Of a stretch of DNA of 64,000 nucleotides, positions 18,076 to 27,046 are shown piece after piece (position 1 is the first letter of the stretch; every line of letters begins with the position of its first letter). Origin of the DNA: Streptomyces solicavernae (GTDB lineage: Bacteria; Actinomycetota; Actinomycetes; Streptomycetales; Streptomycetaceae); the NCBI RefSeq assembly GCF_029968095.1, contig NZ_JASCIR010000005.1, forward strand, positions 237,685-301,684. The letters are read 5' to 3'. The notes under the pieces are model-generated. The model searched no databases. It worked only from the letters and a program-made list of their open reading frames with translations, and had not been told where the DNA came from. Position numbers and translations under genes: made by a program.

Positions 18076-18996
18076 ATGAAGCTTCGCAAGTCCGCAGCCA
18101 CCGCGGCCGTCGTGGCCGCGCTCGCCCTGACGGCCACCGCCTGTGGCGGCAAGCAGGGCTCCGCCGGCGACAAGCCGAAGGGTCCGGACACCTCGGACAC
18201 CAAGGCCCTCTCGTACGAGGTGAAGAAGAACGTCGAGGTCGACTCCCCGGTCTTCAAGGCGGCCAAGAAGCGCGGCAAGCTGATCATCGGCGCCAAGGCC
18301 GACCAGCCGTACCTCGGCTTCGAGGACCAGTCGACCAAGGAGCGCTCCGGCTTCGACATCGAGATCGCCAAGATGGTCGCGGCGGACCTCGGCTTCTCCC
18401 CGAAGCAGATCGAGTGGAAGACGGTCGACTCCGGCGCCCGCGAGACCACCGTAGCCAAGGGCGACGTCGACCTGATGATCGGCACGTACACGATCAACGA
18501 GGAGCGCAAGAAGCAGGTCGACTTCGTCGGCCCGTACTTCCAGGCCGGCGCCTCCCTCCTGGTCCGCAAGGACGAGAAGGAGATCAAGGGCCCCGAGACC
18601 GTGCGCGGCAAGAAGGTCTGCTCGATCGTCGGCTCCACGCCGCTGCAGAACATCAAGAAGCCCAAGTACGGCGCCGAGGTGACCGAGCTGTCCAAGTACT
18701 CCGAGTGCGTGGCCCAGCTCCTGCAGAAGCAGGTCGACGCCGTCACCACCGACGACGCGATCCTGATGGGCTACGCCGCGCAGAACGAGGGCAAGCTCAA
18801 GGTCGTCGGTGAGACGTTCTCGGACGAGCCGTACGGCATCGGCCTGAAGAAGGGCGACAAGGCGCTGCAGAAGGCCGTCGCGGACGCCCTCACCGCGCAC
18901 ATCGACAACGGCGACTACAAGAAGGCCTTCGAGGCCACCCTCGGCAAGTCCGGCTCCGAGTACAAGGACCCGCCGGCCTTCACCGACCCGAAGTAA
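18076..18996 (+). CDS. gluB: Glutamate-binding lipoprotein GluB
   Basis: A 306-residue type 3 (amino acid) solute-binding protein. The signal peptide ends in LTATAC, giving a lipid-anchored receptor. The mature part contains GKLIIGAKADQPYLGFED, the segment that forms the start of the binding cleft, and the domain-linking VDFVGPYFQAGASLLV. The ATG at 18076 was preferred over an in-frame ATG at 18067 because gaagga sits at the right distance. A strong hairpin follows the stop. Confidence 0.95.
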   Translation: MKLRKSAATAAVVAALALTATACGGKQGSAGDKPKGPDTSDTKALSYEVKKNVEVDSPVFKAAKKRGKLIIGAKADQPYLGFEDQSTKERSGFDIEIAKMVAADLGFSPKQIEWKTVDSGARETTVAKGDVDLMIGTYTINEERKKQVDFVGPYFQAGASLLVRKDEKEIKGPETVRGKKVCSIVGSTPLQNIKKPKYGAEVTELSKYSECVAQLLQKQVDAVTTDDAILMGYAAQNEGKLKVVGETFSDEPYGIGLKKGDKALQKAVADALTAHIDNGDYKKAFEATLGKSGSEYKDPPAFTDPK

Positions 18997-19000
18997 TGCT

Positions 19001-19044
19001 CCCCGCCCCGCTCCGTACGCACCCTCGGGCGCTGCGGGGCGGGG
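19001..19044 (+). terminator. Intercistronic GC hairpin between gluB and gluC
   Basis: A perfect 11-bp stem (19001-19011 with 19034-19044) starts 5 bp after the gluB stop, with no T-tract. It probably stabilises the gluAB part of the message or causes partial termination, giving more binding protein than permease. Confidence 0.7.
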
Positions 19045-19162
19045 CGATCCATGTGCGCCTCGCTGCCGGATCCGTCCCTGTCCGTGTCCCTCGCCCTGTC
19101 CCGGGACACCTGGGCCCCGTCGCGAAGACCTGCGACCGTCGCGAACCCCTCGCGGAGAATTC

Positions 19163-19810
19163 ATGAACGTACTGCTCGACAACCTGTCGCTGTTCCGCGA
19201 GGGGTTCATCGGGACCCTGGAGTTGACCGGGGCCAGCGCCCTGGTGGCGATGGTGCTCGGCGTGATCATCGCCGGGTTCCGGGTCTCGCCCGTGCCGCCG
19301 CTGCGGATATTCGGGGCCCTCTGGGTCACCCTCCTCCGGAACACCCCGCTGACGCTGCTGTTCCTGGTGGCGTTCTTCGTGGTGCCGAAGGTCCTCTTCC
19401 CCGACCTCGACTCCTTCCTGCTCGCCGTCTGCGCCTGCGGCTTCTACACCTCCGCGTTCGTCGCCGAGGCGGTGCGCTCCGGCATCAACACGGTGCCGCT
19501 CGGCCAGGCCGAGGCCGCCCGCTCCATCGGCATGACGTTCACCCAGACCATGAGCCTGGTCGTGCTCCCGCAGGCCACCCGCACCGTGGTGCCGCCGCTT
19601 TCGAGCATCTTCATCGCCCTGACGAAGAACACCGCGATCGCCGGCGCCTTCAACAACGTCGACCTGTTCAACGTCTCCAAGACGCTGAGCAACGACGGCT
19701 ACGACATCGCGGTGATCTTCCTCTGGATCACTCTCGCGTATCTGATCGTCACGTACGCCATCAACGGTCTCTTCCGGCTGTTGGAGCACCGCCTGGAGGT
19801 CGCCCGATGA
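19163..19810 (+). CDS. gluC: Glutamate ABC transporter permease GluC
   Basis: A 215-residue amino acid permease of the HisM/GlnP class. It has membrane helices including GTLELTGASALVAMVLGVII, and the EAA-type loop SGINTVPLGQAEAARSIGMTF. It lies 166 bp after gluB, and its stop overlaps the gluD start (ATGA), so GluC and GluD are translationally coupled. Confidence 0.94.
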   Translation: MNVLLDNLSLFREGFIGTLELTGASALVAMVLGVIIAGFRVSPVPPLRIFGALWVTLLRNTPLTLLFLVAFFVVPKVLFPDLDSFLLAVCACGFYTSAFVAEAVRSGINTVPLGQAEAARSIGMTFTQTMSLVVLPQATRTVVPPLSSIFIALTKNTAIAGAFNNVDLFNVSKTLSNDGYDIAVIFLWITLAYLIVTYAINGLFRLLEHRLEVAR

Positions 19811-20742
19811 GCGCGAGCGTTCTCTTCGACGCCCCCGGCCCCAAGGCCAGGGTCCGCAACACCATCTACACCGTCGCCGGCTCGGCGGCCCTCGTCGGCG
19901 GCATCGTCTGGGTACTGCTGCGCCTGAACGAGAAGGGCGAGTTCGACCCCGCCCTGTGGGACATCTTCAACTACGCGGGCATCCGCCAGAACATCCTCGA
20001 AGCGCTCCTCGCCACCCTGAAGGTGTTCGCGCTCGCCGGTGTCTTCTCGCTGGCCTTCGCGGTCCTGATGTGCGTGGCGCGGCTCTCCGACCACCGGCCG
20101 GTGCGCTGGTTCGCGGTCGTCTTCATCGACCTGTTCCGCTCGATCCCGCTGCTGATCACGATCTTCGCCCTGTGGGTGGGCATCCTCGGCACGATGTCCC
20201 CGTTCTGGGCGCTCGTCGTCGGTCTGACCATCTACAACGGCTGTGTCCAGGCGGAGGTCCTGCGCGCCGGCATCAACGCCGTCCCGAAGGGCCAGAAGGA
20301 AGCGGCGTACGCGATCGGCCTGCGCAAGTACCAGGTCATGACGCTGGTGCTGTTCCCGCAGGCGATCCGCTCGATGCTGCCGACGATCATCAGCCAGCTC
20401 GTGGTGACCCTCAAGGACACCTCGCTCGGCTTCATGATCCTCTACCCGGAGCTGCTGCACTCGGCCCGCCTGATCGCCAACAACACGCCCGTCAACGGCG
20501 TGTACCCGTTCGTCCAGACGGTCGCCGTCTTCGGCGCGATCTACATCGGGCTGTGCCTGGTCCTCTCGTGGCTGGCCACGTGGATCGAGAAGCGGGGGCG
20601 GAAGGCGAAGTCCGGCATCACGGTCGCCTCGGCCAAGGAGCCGGCCGCGTCCGAGGTGGCCCCGGCGCCCGGAGCACCCGTCGCCGCCGACCCGCTGGAC
20701 GAGACCGTCGTCGTCGACAAGGCGCAGGACAAGGACAACTGA
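19807..20742 (+). CDS. gluD: Glutamate ABC transporter permease GluD
   Basis: A 311-residue partner permease. It begins MSASVLFDAPGPKARVRN, then membrane helices and the EAA loop AGINAVPKGQKEAAYAIGL. About 45 C-terminal residues beyond the last helix are charged and Ala/Pro-rich (EVAPAPGAPVAADPLDE) and probably cytoplasmic. It is the last gene of gluABCD. Confidence 0.94.
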   Translation: MSASVLFDAPGPKARVRNTIYTVAGSAALVGGIVWVLLRLNEKGEFDPALWDIFNYAGIRQNILEALLATLKVFALAGVFSLAFAVLMCVARLSDHRPVRWFAVVFIDLFRSIPLLITIFALWVGILGTMSPFWALVVGLTIYNGCVQAEVLRAGINAVPKGQKEAAYAIGLRKYQVMTLVLFPQAIRSMLPTIISQLVVTLKDTSLGFMILYPELLHSARLIANNTPVNGVYPFVQTVAVFGAIYIGLCLVLSWLATWIEKRGRKAKSGITVASAKEPAASEVAPAPGAPVAADPLDETVVVDKAQDKDN

Positions 20743-20939
20743 CGGACCGTCGGAGATCCTGAACCACCGGAGGCAGCGGCGTCACGTCGCTGCCTCCGTC
20801 ACTTGACGCAAGCACCGGCAATGGGTTGCATACGTTCTGTGATCGCGCACCCTGCCCCAACTGCCAGTCCCAGCATGCCCTTCAAGGCCTCTCCCCAGGC
20901 CACTCCCGAGGTCCTCTCCCTGGCAGGAGGCGCCGCGCC

Positions 20940-22823
20940 GTGGACCCGGTGATCGTCGTCGGAGCGGGACCCGTAGGGCTCACCCTCTCCCTCGCACTCG
21001 CCCACGCGGGCGTCCCCTCGGTCGTCCTGGACGAGAGCCCCGGCAACGACGAACAGCGCCCGGCCCGTACGGCGGTACTCCGCGAGGACACCGCCGACCT
21101 GGCCGCCCGGCTCACGGGACGCGACTTCTCCGACGCCCGCTGGGCCGGCTGGCGCTCCTACCGCCGCAAGCAGGAGATGCGCCGGCACGTCTTCACCGTC
21201 GACGAGGTGAGCCCCGCCCCCGTCCACCTCGCGCAGCACACCCTCACCGCCGCGCTGCGCGAGGCCGTCGCCGACGAGCGGCTCGTCCGGTTCGCCCCGG
21301 GCAGCCGCCTGGACGCCGTCGAGCAGGACGCCCGCGGGGTGTCCGCCCACACCCGTGGCCCCAAGGACGCCTGGTGGCGCGGGAGTTACCTGGTCGGCTG
21401 CGACGGCCCCCGCTCGACCGTGCGCAAGCTCCTCGGTATCCGCTTCCCCGGCCGCACCTCCGTCGAACGGCACGCCGTCGCCGCCCTGCGCGCCGACCTG
21501 CCCTGGCCCGGCGAGGCCGTACTGCACCGCCTGCCGCCGTGGCCGGGCGCCGCCGCCGAGATCACCGCCCGCCCGCTGCCGGAGGGCGCCTGGCGGCTCG
21601 ACTGGCTGCTGCCCGCCCGCAGCGAACTCGTCACTCCCGAAGTTCTGTTGTCAAAGATCCGTGACACTCTGGCCGGCTGGTGCGGTGGCAGCACCCCGCC
21701 GTACGACCTGCTCGACACCGGGGTCCACACCGTGCACCACCGTCTCGCCCGCAGCTGGCGCTCGCGCCGCTGTTTCCTCGCCGGGGACGCCGCCCATCTG
21801 CTCGGCGCCCTCGGCACCCAGGGCGTCGACGAGGGCCTGCGCGACGCCGACAACCTCGCCTGGAAGCTCGCCCAGTGCTGGCACGGGGCCGCGTCCGACG
21901 CCCTCCTCGACAGCTACCAGACCGAGCGCCGCAGCTCCGTCGCCGCCCGCCTGCGCGCCGCCGACCAGGCCCTGCCGATACTGCGCGGAGGCGGCGGCCT
22001 GCGCGCTTACGTCCCGGGCACCGCCCGCGGCCACGACGCCCTGCTCACCGACGGCCACGTGGGCCGTGGCCCCCTCGGCACTCCTCCTTCGTACGCCAAC
22101 TCCCCTCTGTCGCCCGACACTCCACCGCCGTCCGCGGTCGGCACCGTCACACCGCCCGGCGCCCCGGTGGCCGATGTGCCGGTCACCGTGCCCGACGGCT
22201 CCACGGCCCGGCTCCGCGACCGGCTGGGCCGCGGCCGCTTCCTCGTCGTCCTCGTCGCCCCCGGCACCGGCGTATGGGAACGCCGGCACTGGATGTCCGC
22301 CGGAGTCATGCCCCGCCTGGCGGCCGCCGTGACCGCCCTGCCGGTACGCGGCGAACTCCTCGTCGCCGAGCACTATCCCGGCGCCGGTGCCCACACCGTC
22401 CTCCTCATCCGCCCCGACGGCCACCTGCTCACCGCCCTCACCGGGGTCCGCCCGGCCGAGCTGTACGCCGCGGCGGACACGGCGCGCGGCGGGTCGGCGG
22501 GGGGCGGGTCGGCAGGGGGCGGGTCGGCAGGGGGCGGGTCGGCAGGAGGCGGCGGTTCGGGTTCGGGCATCGATGTTGAGGGTGAAGCCGGGGTCGGGGT
22601 TGACGCCGGGGTTGAGGTAGACGTCGAGCCCGACGCGGGCAACGACGCTGGTACAGGTACGAGTACAGGTACGAGTACGAGTACGGGTACGGGTACGGGT
22701 ACAGGTACGGGTACAGGTAGGGGTAGGGATACGGATACGGATACAGGTACGGGCACAGGGACAGGTACAGGTGCAGGTACAGGTGCAGGTACAGGTACCG
22801 GCAGAGGCGACGACCGCCGCTGA
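20940..22823 (+). CDS. FAD-dependent monooxygenase with repetitive C-terminal tail
   Basis: A PheA/TfdB-type flavin hydroxylase of 627 residues. The FAD-binding GxGxxG is VVGAGPVGLTLSLALAHAG (residues 5-23), followed by the middle substrate domain and the ribityl-binding GDAAHLLGALGTQGVDEGLRD at about residues 282-302. The GTG at 20940 lies 10 bp after aggagg. From about residue 514 the protein becomes low-complexity: GGGSA repeats, then acidic Val/Asp/Gly, then (GT)n and (DT)n runs, all from short DNA repeats. The normal domains are complete without this tail. The substrate is unknown. Confidence 0.85.
   Translation: MDPVIVVGAGPVGLTLSLALAHAGVPSVVLDESPGNDEQRPARTAVLREDTADLAARLTGRDFSDARWAGWRSYRRKQEMRRHVFTVDEVSPAPVHLAQHTLTAALREAVADERLVRFAPGSRLDAVEQDARGVSAHTRGPKDAWWRGSYLVGCDGPRSTVRKLLGIRFPGRTSVERHAVAALRADLPWPGEAVLHRLPPWPGAAAEITARPLPEGAWRLDWLLPARSELVTPEVLLSKIRDTLAGWCGGSTPPYDLLDTGVHTVHHRLARSWRSRRCFLAGDAAHLLGALGTQGVDEGLRDADNLAWKLAQCWHGAASDALLDSYQTERRSSVAARLRAADQALPILRGGGGLRAYVPGTARGHDALLTDGHVGRGPLGTPPSYANSPLSPDTPPPSAVGTVTPPGAPVADVPVTVPDGSTARLRDRLGRGRFLVVLVAPGTGVWERRHWMSAGVMPRLAAAVTALPVRGELLVAEHYPGAGAHTVLLIRPDGHLLTALTGVRPAELYAAADTARGGSAGGGSAGGGSAGGGSAGGGGSGSGIDVEGEAGVGVDAGVEVDVEPDAGNDAGTGTSTGTSTSTGTGTGTGTGTGRGRDTDTDTGTGTGTGTGAGTGAGTGTGRGDDRR
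22489..22800 (+). repeat. Short in-frame repeats in the monooxygenase tail
   Basis: At 22489-22545 about four 15-bp units encode GGGSA. At about 22650-22800, hexamers of the ggtacg/ggtaca/gatacg type are reiterated more than twenty times, encoding Gly-Thr and Asp-Thr pairs. The repeats are multiples of 3 bp, so the frame survives expansion. Confidence 0.88.
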
Positions 22824-22887
22824 CCTGCCGCGCGCGGGCGCCGGTCCTACCTCCGGCACCCGATCGCTCCCACTCACCGGACACCGT

Positions 22888-22916
22888 TTGACCCGGGCCG
22901 AGCCGCGTGCTGTACT
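22888..22916 (+). promoter_or_regulatory. Promoter giving a leaderless leader-peptide transcript
   Basis: TTGACC (22888-22893), a 17-bp spacer and TGTACT (22911-22916), followed after 7 bp by the ATG of the small Cys peptide. The spacing places transcription start at or next to the start codon, so translation would begin without a ribosome binding site. Confidence 0.55.
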
Positions 22917-22923
22917 CCGCCCC

Positions 22924-23007
22924 ATGACCGACACCAGCCGAAGCCTCTGGCGACGGGTCCACATGGACCTCGTCCGCTACGCGGGCTGCGTCTGTCGCAC
23001 GTCCTGA
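22924..23007 (+). CDS. Cys-containing leader peptide upstream of cysteine dioxygenase
   Basis: A 27-residue reading frame, MTDTSRSLWRRV then HMDLVRYAGCVCRTS. The R-x-HxDL-xR core followed by Cys residues near the end matches the small leader peptides found ahead of sulfur-metabolism genes in Streptomyces. In mycobacteria, leaderless Cys-coding peptides of this sort act as cysteine-responsive attenuators. No ribosome site precedes it, in keeping with a leaderless message. It lies 104 bp before the cysteine dioxygenase gene. It probably couples ribosome progress at the Cys codons (tgc, tgt) to downstream expression. I did not find a convincing terminator hairpin in the intervening sequence. Confidence 0.8.
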   Translation: MTDTSRSLWRRVHMDLVRYAGCVCRTS

Positions 23008-23111
23008 TCTCGCCCTTCCTCTCGCGCACCCCGCCCCACGCACCAGCGGTCCACCTGCTGGCCGGCGGCGGCCTACCTGCGCGTCCCCCGCGACTTCTCA
23101 GGACGGCACCC

Positions 23112-23699
23112 GTGTCTTCGACGACCACTTCCGCAGCCCCGGCCGCGCATTCGGCTTCGACCATCCCCCCTCCCGGCTCTGCCCCCTCCGGAGAGCCCGC
23201 CGCCCCTGCTCCCACTCCGGCCCAGCTCCTCGACTTCGTGCGCCGCACCGCCGCCGACGCCGAGCTGATCGCCTCGCTCCCCCTCGACCCCGAGGGCCGC
23301 ACCTGGGTACGGCTCGAAGGCCCCAGTGGCAGTGAGGCGTGGCTGATCGGCTGGCCGCCCGGCACCGGCACCGGCTGGCACGACCACGCCGAGTCGGTCG
23401 GCGCCTTCACCACGGCCCGGGGCGAGTTGACGGAGAACTCCCTCGCCGTCCGGCTGCCCAGTGAGGGCTGGAGGACCCTCGAACTCGCCGCCGACGTCGA
23501 CCACCGGCGCGCCCTGCCCAACGGCCGGGGCCGCGCTTTCGGCACCCACCATGTGCACGAGGTCCTCAACGAGTCGACCACCGAGCACGCCGTCTCCGTA
23601 CACGCCTACTATCCCCCTCTCCCCTTGATCCGCCGCTTCAGCCGTACCGGCACGGTGCTCAGGCTGGAGCAGGTCGAACAGCCGGAGGACTGGCAGTGA
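23112..23699 (+). CDS. Cysteine dioxygenase family protein
   Basis: A cupin of 195 residues, like the bacterial cysteine dioxygenases that oxidise L-cysteine to cysteine sulfinate with a non-haem Fe(II). Candidate iron ligands are His90 and His92 (GWHDHAES) and a histidine in THHVHEV (146-149). WPPGTGTGWHDH is the family's cupin motif 1. The GTG start at 23112 adds a Ser/Ala/Pro-rich N-terminal extension of about 35 residues. Its stop overlaps the rhodanese start (GTGA), so the two are translationally coupled. The upstream leader peptide supports a role in cysteine handling. Confidence 0.88.
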   Translation: MSSTTTSAAPAAHSASTIPPPGSAPSGEPAAPAPTPAQLLDFVRRTAADAELIASLPLDPEGRTWVRLEGPSGSEAWLIGWPPGTGTGWHDHAESVGAFTTARGELTENSLAVRLPSEGWRTLELAADVDHRRALPNGRGRAFGTHHVHEVLNESTTEHAVSVHAYYPPLPLIRRFSRTGTVLRLEQVEQPEDWQ

Positions 23700-24343
23700 C
23701 CACCCCTACCCCAGCGTCCGCGCCCACTCCCCCATCCGCGCCCACTCACACGCCCACTCCCGGGGGCGCCCCGGCCCGCGAGCCGGTCCGTGCCCAACCC
23801 CTTTCCATCGACGCCCACTTGGAGCGTGTCCGCGAGGGCCTCGACCGCATCGGCCCGCAGGCCGCGCACACCGTCGCCGAGGCCGGCGAGGCCCTGCTCG
23901 TGGACATCCGGTACGCCGAGCTCCGCGAGCGCGACGGCCTGATTCCCGGCGCCCTGGTCGTGGAGCGCAACGAGCTGGAGTGGCGCCTCGACCCGCAGGG
24001 CAGCCACCGCTTGCCGGAGGCGACCGGTCACGATGTGCACGTCGTGGTGGTCTGCAACGAGGGCTACGCGTCCAGCCTCGGCGCCGCCTCGCTCAAGCAG
24101 TTGGGTCTGTACCGCGCCACCGACCTGATCGGCGGCTTCCAGGCCTGGCGCGCGGCAGGCCTGCCGGTCAGTGCCCCTGCCTCTGCCACTGGTACCCCCT
24201 CTGCCACTGCCACTGGTACCCCCTCTGCCTCTGCTTCTGCCTCCGCCACCGCCCCTGGTGCCGCCTCTGTCTCTCCCCCTGTCTCTCCTCCTGCCCCTGC
24301 CCCTCCACCTGCACCTGCACCTGCCCCTGCCGACTCGGTCTGA
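23696..24343 (+). CDS. Rhodanese-like sulfurtransferase
   Basis: A 215-residue single-domain rhodanese with the catalytic loop CNEGYASS (Cys120) and GGFQAWRAAGLPV, the usual closing motif. The N-terminus (about 35 residues) and the C-terminus (about 60 residues) are Pro/Thr/Ser/Ala-rich and repetitive, and the DNA there is a run of cctctgcc-like units. It is co-translated with cysteine dioxygenase, so it probably transfers or detoxifies sulfane sulfur arising from cysteine breakdown. It converges on recX. Confidence 0.87.
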   Translation: MTTPTPASAPTPPSAPTHTPTPGGAPAREPVRAQPLSIDAHLERVREGLDRIGPQAAHTVAEAGEALLVDIRYAELRERDGLIPGALVVERNELEWRLDPQGSHRLPEATGHDVHVVVVCNEGYASSLGAASLKQLGLYRATDLIGGFQAWRAAGLPVSAPASATGTPSATATGTPSASASASATAPGAASVSPPVSPPAPAPPPAPAPAPADSV

Positions 24344-24363
24344 CCCCGGCCCCGGCCTCCGCC

Positions 24364-25248
24364 TCAGAACCCCCCGTACTCCAAGTCGGCTGTCTCTTCC
24401 CCCTCTTGTTCCAGTGCTTGACGCACCACGCGCAGGGCCATGCCCTCCGGGTAGCCCTTGCGGGCGAGCATTCCCGCGAGGCGGCGCAGGCGCTTGTCCC
24501 TGTCGAGGCCTCTGGTCGAGCGCAGTTTGCGGGCGACCAGGTCTCGCGCTGTGGCTTCCTCCTGTTCGGAGTCGAGCTGCTCCATGGCCTCGTCGATGGC
24601 CGTGGAGTCGACTCCCTTGGTGCGCAGTTCGCGTGCGAGTGCGCGGCGGGCCAGGCCTCGGCTGTGGTGCCGGGACTCCACCCAGGCTCCCGCGAACGCC
24701 GTGTCGTCGATGAGGCCGACCTCCTCGAATCGGGAGAGGACCTCCTCCGCGACATCGTCGGGGATCTCGCGTTTGCGCAGTGCGTCGGCGAGTTGCTTGC
24801 GGGTGCGCGGGGTGCCGGTGAGCAGGCGAAGGCAGATGTTCCGTGCCCGCTCCTCCGGTGGCAGGTCGCGCTCCCGTGTACGCGATTCCCCCTTCCCGGC
24901 CCTCGACGGGTCGGGGGAATCGCTGTCCTGTTGCCCGGCGTCGCTGCCGCTGCCGCCACTCCGGCCTCGGGCAGGGGAGCGCTCTCCGCGGCCGCCCCGA
25001 CCGCCCCGGCCTCTCCTGCCGCTCGGGCCGCCTCTCCCCGCGCGACCACCGGAGCGGTCGGAGTCCTCGCCGGTGCCGAACTCCTGGGTGTGACGCCCCA
25101 ACTCCTCGTCACCGCCGAAGAGTTCGCCGTCATCACCGTCACCGAAGGCGCGCCCCCGGAAGAGCTGCCCGCCCGGGCTCTGGCCGTCGCAGGGACCGTC
25201 GAGGTGCCCGTCGAGGGGCTCCTCCGGCCAGTCCGTTCGCCGTACCAC
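24364..25248 (-). CDS. recX: Regulatory protein RecX
   Basis: RecX binds RecA filaments and modulates recombination. The RecX three-helix repeats start near residue 130 ([23 protein letters not shown]) and include [13 protein letters not shown], typical of the family. The GTG at 25248 lies 3 bp after the recA stop, so recX is read from the recA transcript. With this start the protein has 294 residues, about 125 of them an N-terminal extension rich in Gly, Arg, Asp and Ser. Such extensions occur in Streptomyces RecX but are absent from the 150-200-residue forms elsewhere. Confidence 0.93.
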   Translation of the reverse strand: MVRRTDWPEEPLDGHLDGPCDGQSPGGQLFRGRAFGDGDDGELFGGDEELGRHTQEFGTGEDSDRSGGRAGRGGPSGRRGRGGRGGRGERSPARGRSGGSGSDAGQQDSDSPDPSRAGKGESRTRERDLPPEERARNICLRLLTGTPRTRKQLADALRKREIPDDVAEEVLSRFEEVGLIDDTAFAGAWVESRHHSRGLARRALARELRTKGVDSTAIDEAMEQLDSEQEEATARDLVARKLRSTRGLDRDKRLRRLAGMLARKGYPEGMALRVVRQALEQEGEETADLEYGGF

Positions 25249-25251
25249 GGC

Positions 25252-26394
25252 TCAGCTCTTGGCCGTGGCGGCCTTGGTCGGCTTGGCCTTGGTGGCCGGT
25301 GCGGGCACCGACTTGGCCGCGTCCTTCGTGTCCTTGGCGTCCTTGTCGGCTGCCGCGTCCACGGTCGCCGCGTCCGTGCCGGATTCGCCCTCGCCGGGCT
25401 TCACCCCGACGCCCAGCTTCTCCTTGATCTTCTTCTCGATCTCGTTGGCGAGATCCGGGTTGTCCTTGAGGAAGTTGCGGGCGTTCTCCTTGCCCTGACC
25501 GAGCTGGTCGCCCTCGTACGTGTACCAGGCGCCGGCCTTGCGGACGAAGCCGTGCTCCACGCCCATGTCGATCAGGCCGCCCTCGCGGCTGATGCCCTGG
25601 CCGTAGAGGATGTCGAACTCGGCCTGCTTGAAGGGCGGCGCCACCTTGTTCTTCACGACCTTGCAGCGGGTGCGGTTGCCGACCGCGTCCGTGCCGTCCT
25701 TGAGGGTCTCGATGCGGCGGATGTCGATGCGCACCGAGGCGTAGAACTTCAGGGCGCGGCCACCGGTCGTGGTCTCCGGCGAGCCGAACATCACGCCGAT
25801 CTTCTCGCGGAGCTGGTTGATGAAGATCGCGGTGGTCTTGGACTGGTTCAGGGCGCTGGTGATCTTCCGCAGCGCCTGGCTCATCAGGCGAGCCTGCAGA
25901 CCCACGTGCGAGTCGCCCATCTCACCCTCGATCTCCGCGCGCGGAACCAGGGCCGCCACGGAGTCGATGACGATCAGGTCGAGCGCGCCGGAGCGGACCA
26001 GCATGTCGACGATCTCAAGGGCCTGCTCACCGTTGTCCGGCTGGGACAGGATGAGGTTGTCGATGTCGACGCCGAGCTTCTTCGCGTACTCCGGGTCGAG
26101 GGCGTGCTCCGCGTCCACGAACGCCACTTGGCCGCCGGCCTTCTGCGCGTTGGCCACGGCGTGCAGCGTCAGCGTCGTCTTACCGGAGGACTCCGGTCCG
26201 TACACCTCCACCACACGGCCGCGCGGGATGCCGCCCACGCCGAGCGCGACGTCCAGCGCGGTCGATCCGGTGGGGATGACCTCGATGGGTTCGTTCGGCC
26301 GCTCGCCCATGCGCATCACGGCGCCCTTGCCGAATTGCCGTTCAATCTGTGCGAGCGCGGCGTCGAGCGCCTTCTCGCGGTCGGTTCCTGCCAT
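25252..26394 (-). CDS. recA: Recombinase RecA
   Basis: A 380-residue strand-exchange ATPase. [20 protein letters not shown] is the usual start; Walker A is GPESSGKTT, Walker [11 protein letters not shown], and L2 contains [14 protein letters not shown] with the ETTTGG segment. The C-terminus has the acidic and Lys/Ala-rich tail seen in actinobacteria. It is preceded by a PafBC-type damage promoter and followed at once by recX. Confidence 0.98.
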   Translation of the reverse strand: MAGTDREKALDAALAQIERQFGKGAVMRMGERPNEPIEVIPTGSTALDVALGVGGIPRGRVVEVYGPESSGKTTLTLHAVANAQKAGGQVAFVDAEHALDPEYAKKLGVDIDNLILSQPDNGEQALEIVDMLVRSGALDLIVIDSVAALVPRAEIEGEMGDSHVGLQARLMSQALRKITSALNQSKTTAIFINQLREKIGVMFGSPETTTGGRALKFYASVRIDIRRIETLKDGTDAVGNRTRCKVVKNKVAPPFKQAEFDILYGQGISREGGLIDMGVEHGFVRKAGAWYTYEGDQLGQGKENARNFLKDNPDLANEIEKKIKEKLGVGVKPGEGESGTDAATVDAAADKDAKDTKDAAKSVPAPATKAKPTKAATAKS

Positions 26395-26437
26395 GGGTTC
26401 CACCCGATTTGCTTGAGTCGATCGCTTCACGTCCAAG

Positions 26438-26460
26438 ACGCTATCCCCTGCCACTGACAA
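26438..26460 (-). promoter_or_regulatory. PafBC-type DNA-damage promoter of recA
   Basis: On the minus strand TTGTCAGTG (26460-26452), 8 bp, then TAGCGT (26443-26438). This matches the RecA-NDp consensus TTGTCRGTG-N8-TANNNT, used by the WYL-domain activators PafB and PafC of actinobacteria, at every specified position. It lies 43 bp before the recA start. No LexA-type box was seen between it and recA. Confidence 0.9.
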
Positions 26461-26691
26461 TGCGCCTCGACGTCGGCCCCGGCCTGTGGATAACTCACCG
26501 GAACCCCCGAGATTCCGGGGCTGGAGTGGTGCCGGAACCCCCCATAAGAATGGATGTTCGATTTACGTGTCAAGCGCACCACCCGGCCCACACGCGCCGC
26601 CGTCGACACTTGATCTCGGCGGGAAGCGCGATGGAACGCGATGGGAAGATGTGGCGCAGGTGTGGGACGAGGATGTCGGTCGCGATTCGGG

Positions 26692-27026
26692 ATGCCGGAC
26701 GCGATGCGGGATGTGCTGCGGCTCGTCTCCCGACTGGCCCGCGACCGTACACTGCCGCGCGGCACCCGCCGGTTGTTGTGGCTGCTGGCCGGCCGTCTGG
26801 CCTTCCCCCAGCGACCTCGTGCGCGACTTCGCCCCCCTTTCTCGGCTACGCGGACGACGCGCTCGCCATCGCCCTCGTGCTGCGCACCGTCATCCGCGAG
26901 GCCGGGCCCGAAGCGCTTGAGCGGCACTGGCCCAGCACTGAGGACGGCCTGAACGTGGTGCGCCGCCTGTGCCGGGTTCCGGCCACCCCGGCCGAGGGGC
27001 TGACGTCGCCTGCGGGCCGGAGCTGA
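26692..27026 (+). pseudogene. YkvA/DUF1232-like membrane protein gene with two frameshifts
   Basis: The amino acid sequence of a DUF1232 protein can be followed across three frames. First MPDAMRDVLRLVSRLARD to LWLLAGRLAFP, then SDLVRDFAP, then FLGYADDALAIALVLRTVIREAG, ending at the stop at 27024-27026. The shifts fall at a C5 run (26805-26809) and at the ccccccttt run near 26840. Removing one C and one T restores a single frame of about 110 codons. Both being +1 in homopolymers means a sequencing or assembly error is as likely as real decay. Confidence 0.75.
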
Positions 27027-27046
27027 GCGCCTGCGAGACTCGACCC

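Noticed and set aside
23008..23111. Attenuator terminator after the Cys leader peptide
   Set aside because: Only a weak 5-bp ccagc/gctgg stem was found and no T-run, so no terminator is annotated.
26485..26493. A DnaA box (TTATCCACA on the minus strand) upstream of recA
   Set aside because: Only a single copy was seen and no cluster, so no origin or DnaA control is claimed.
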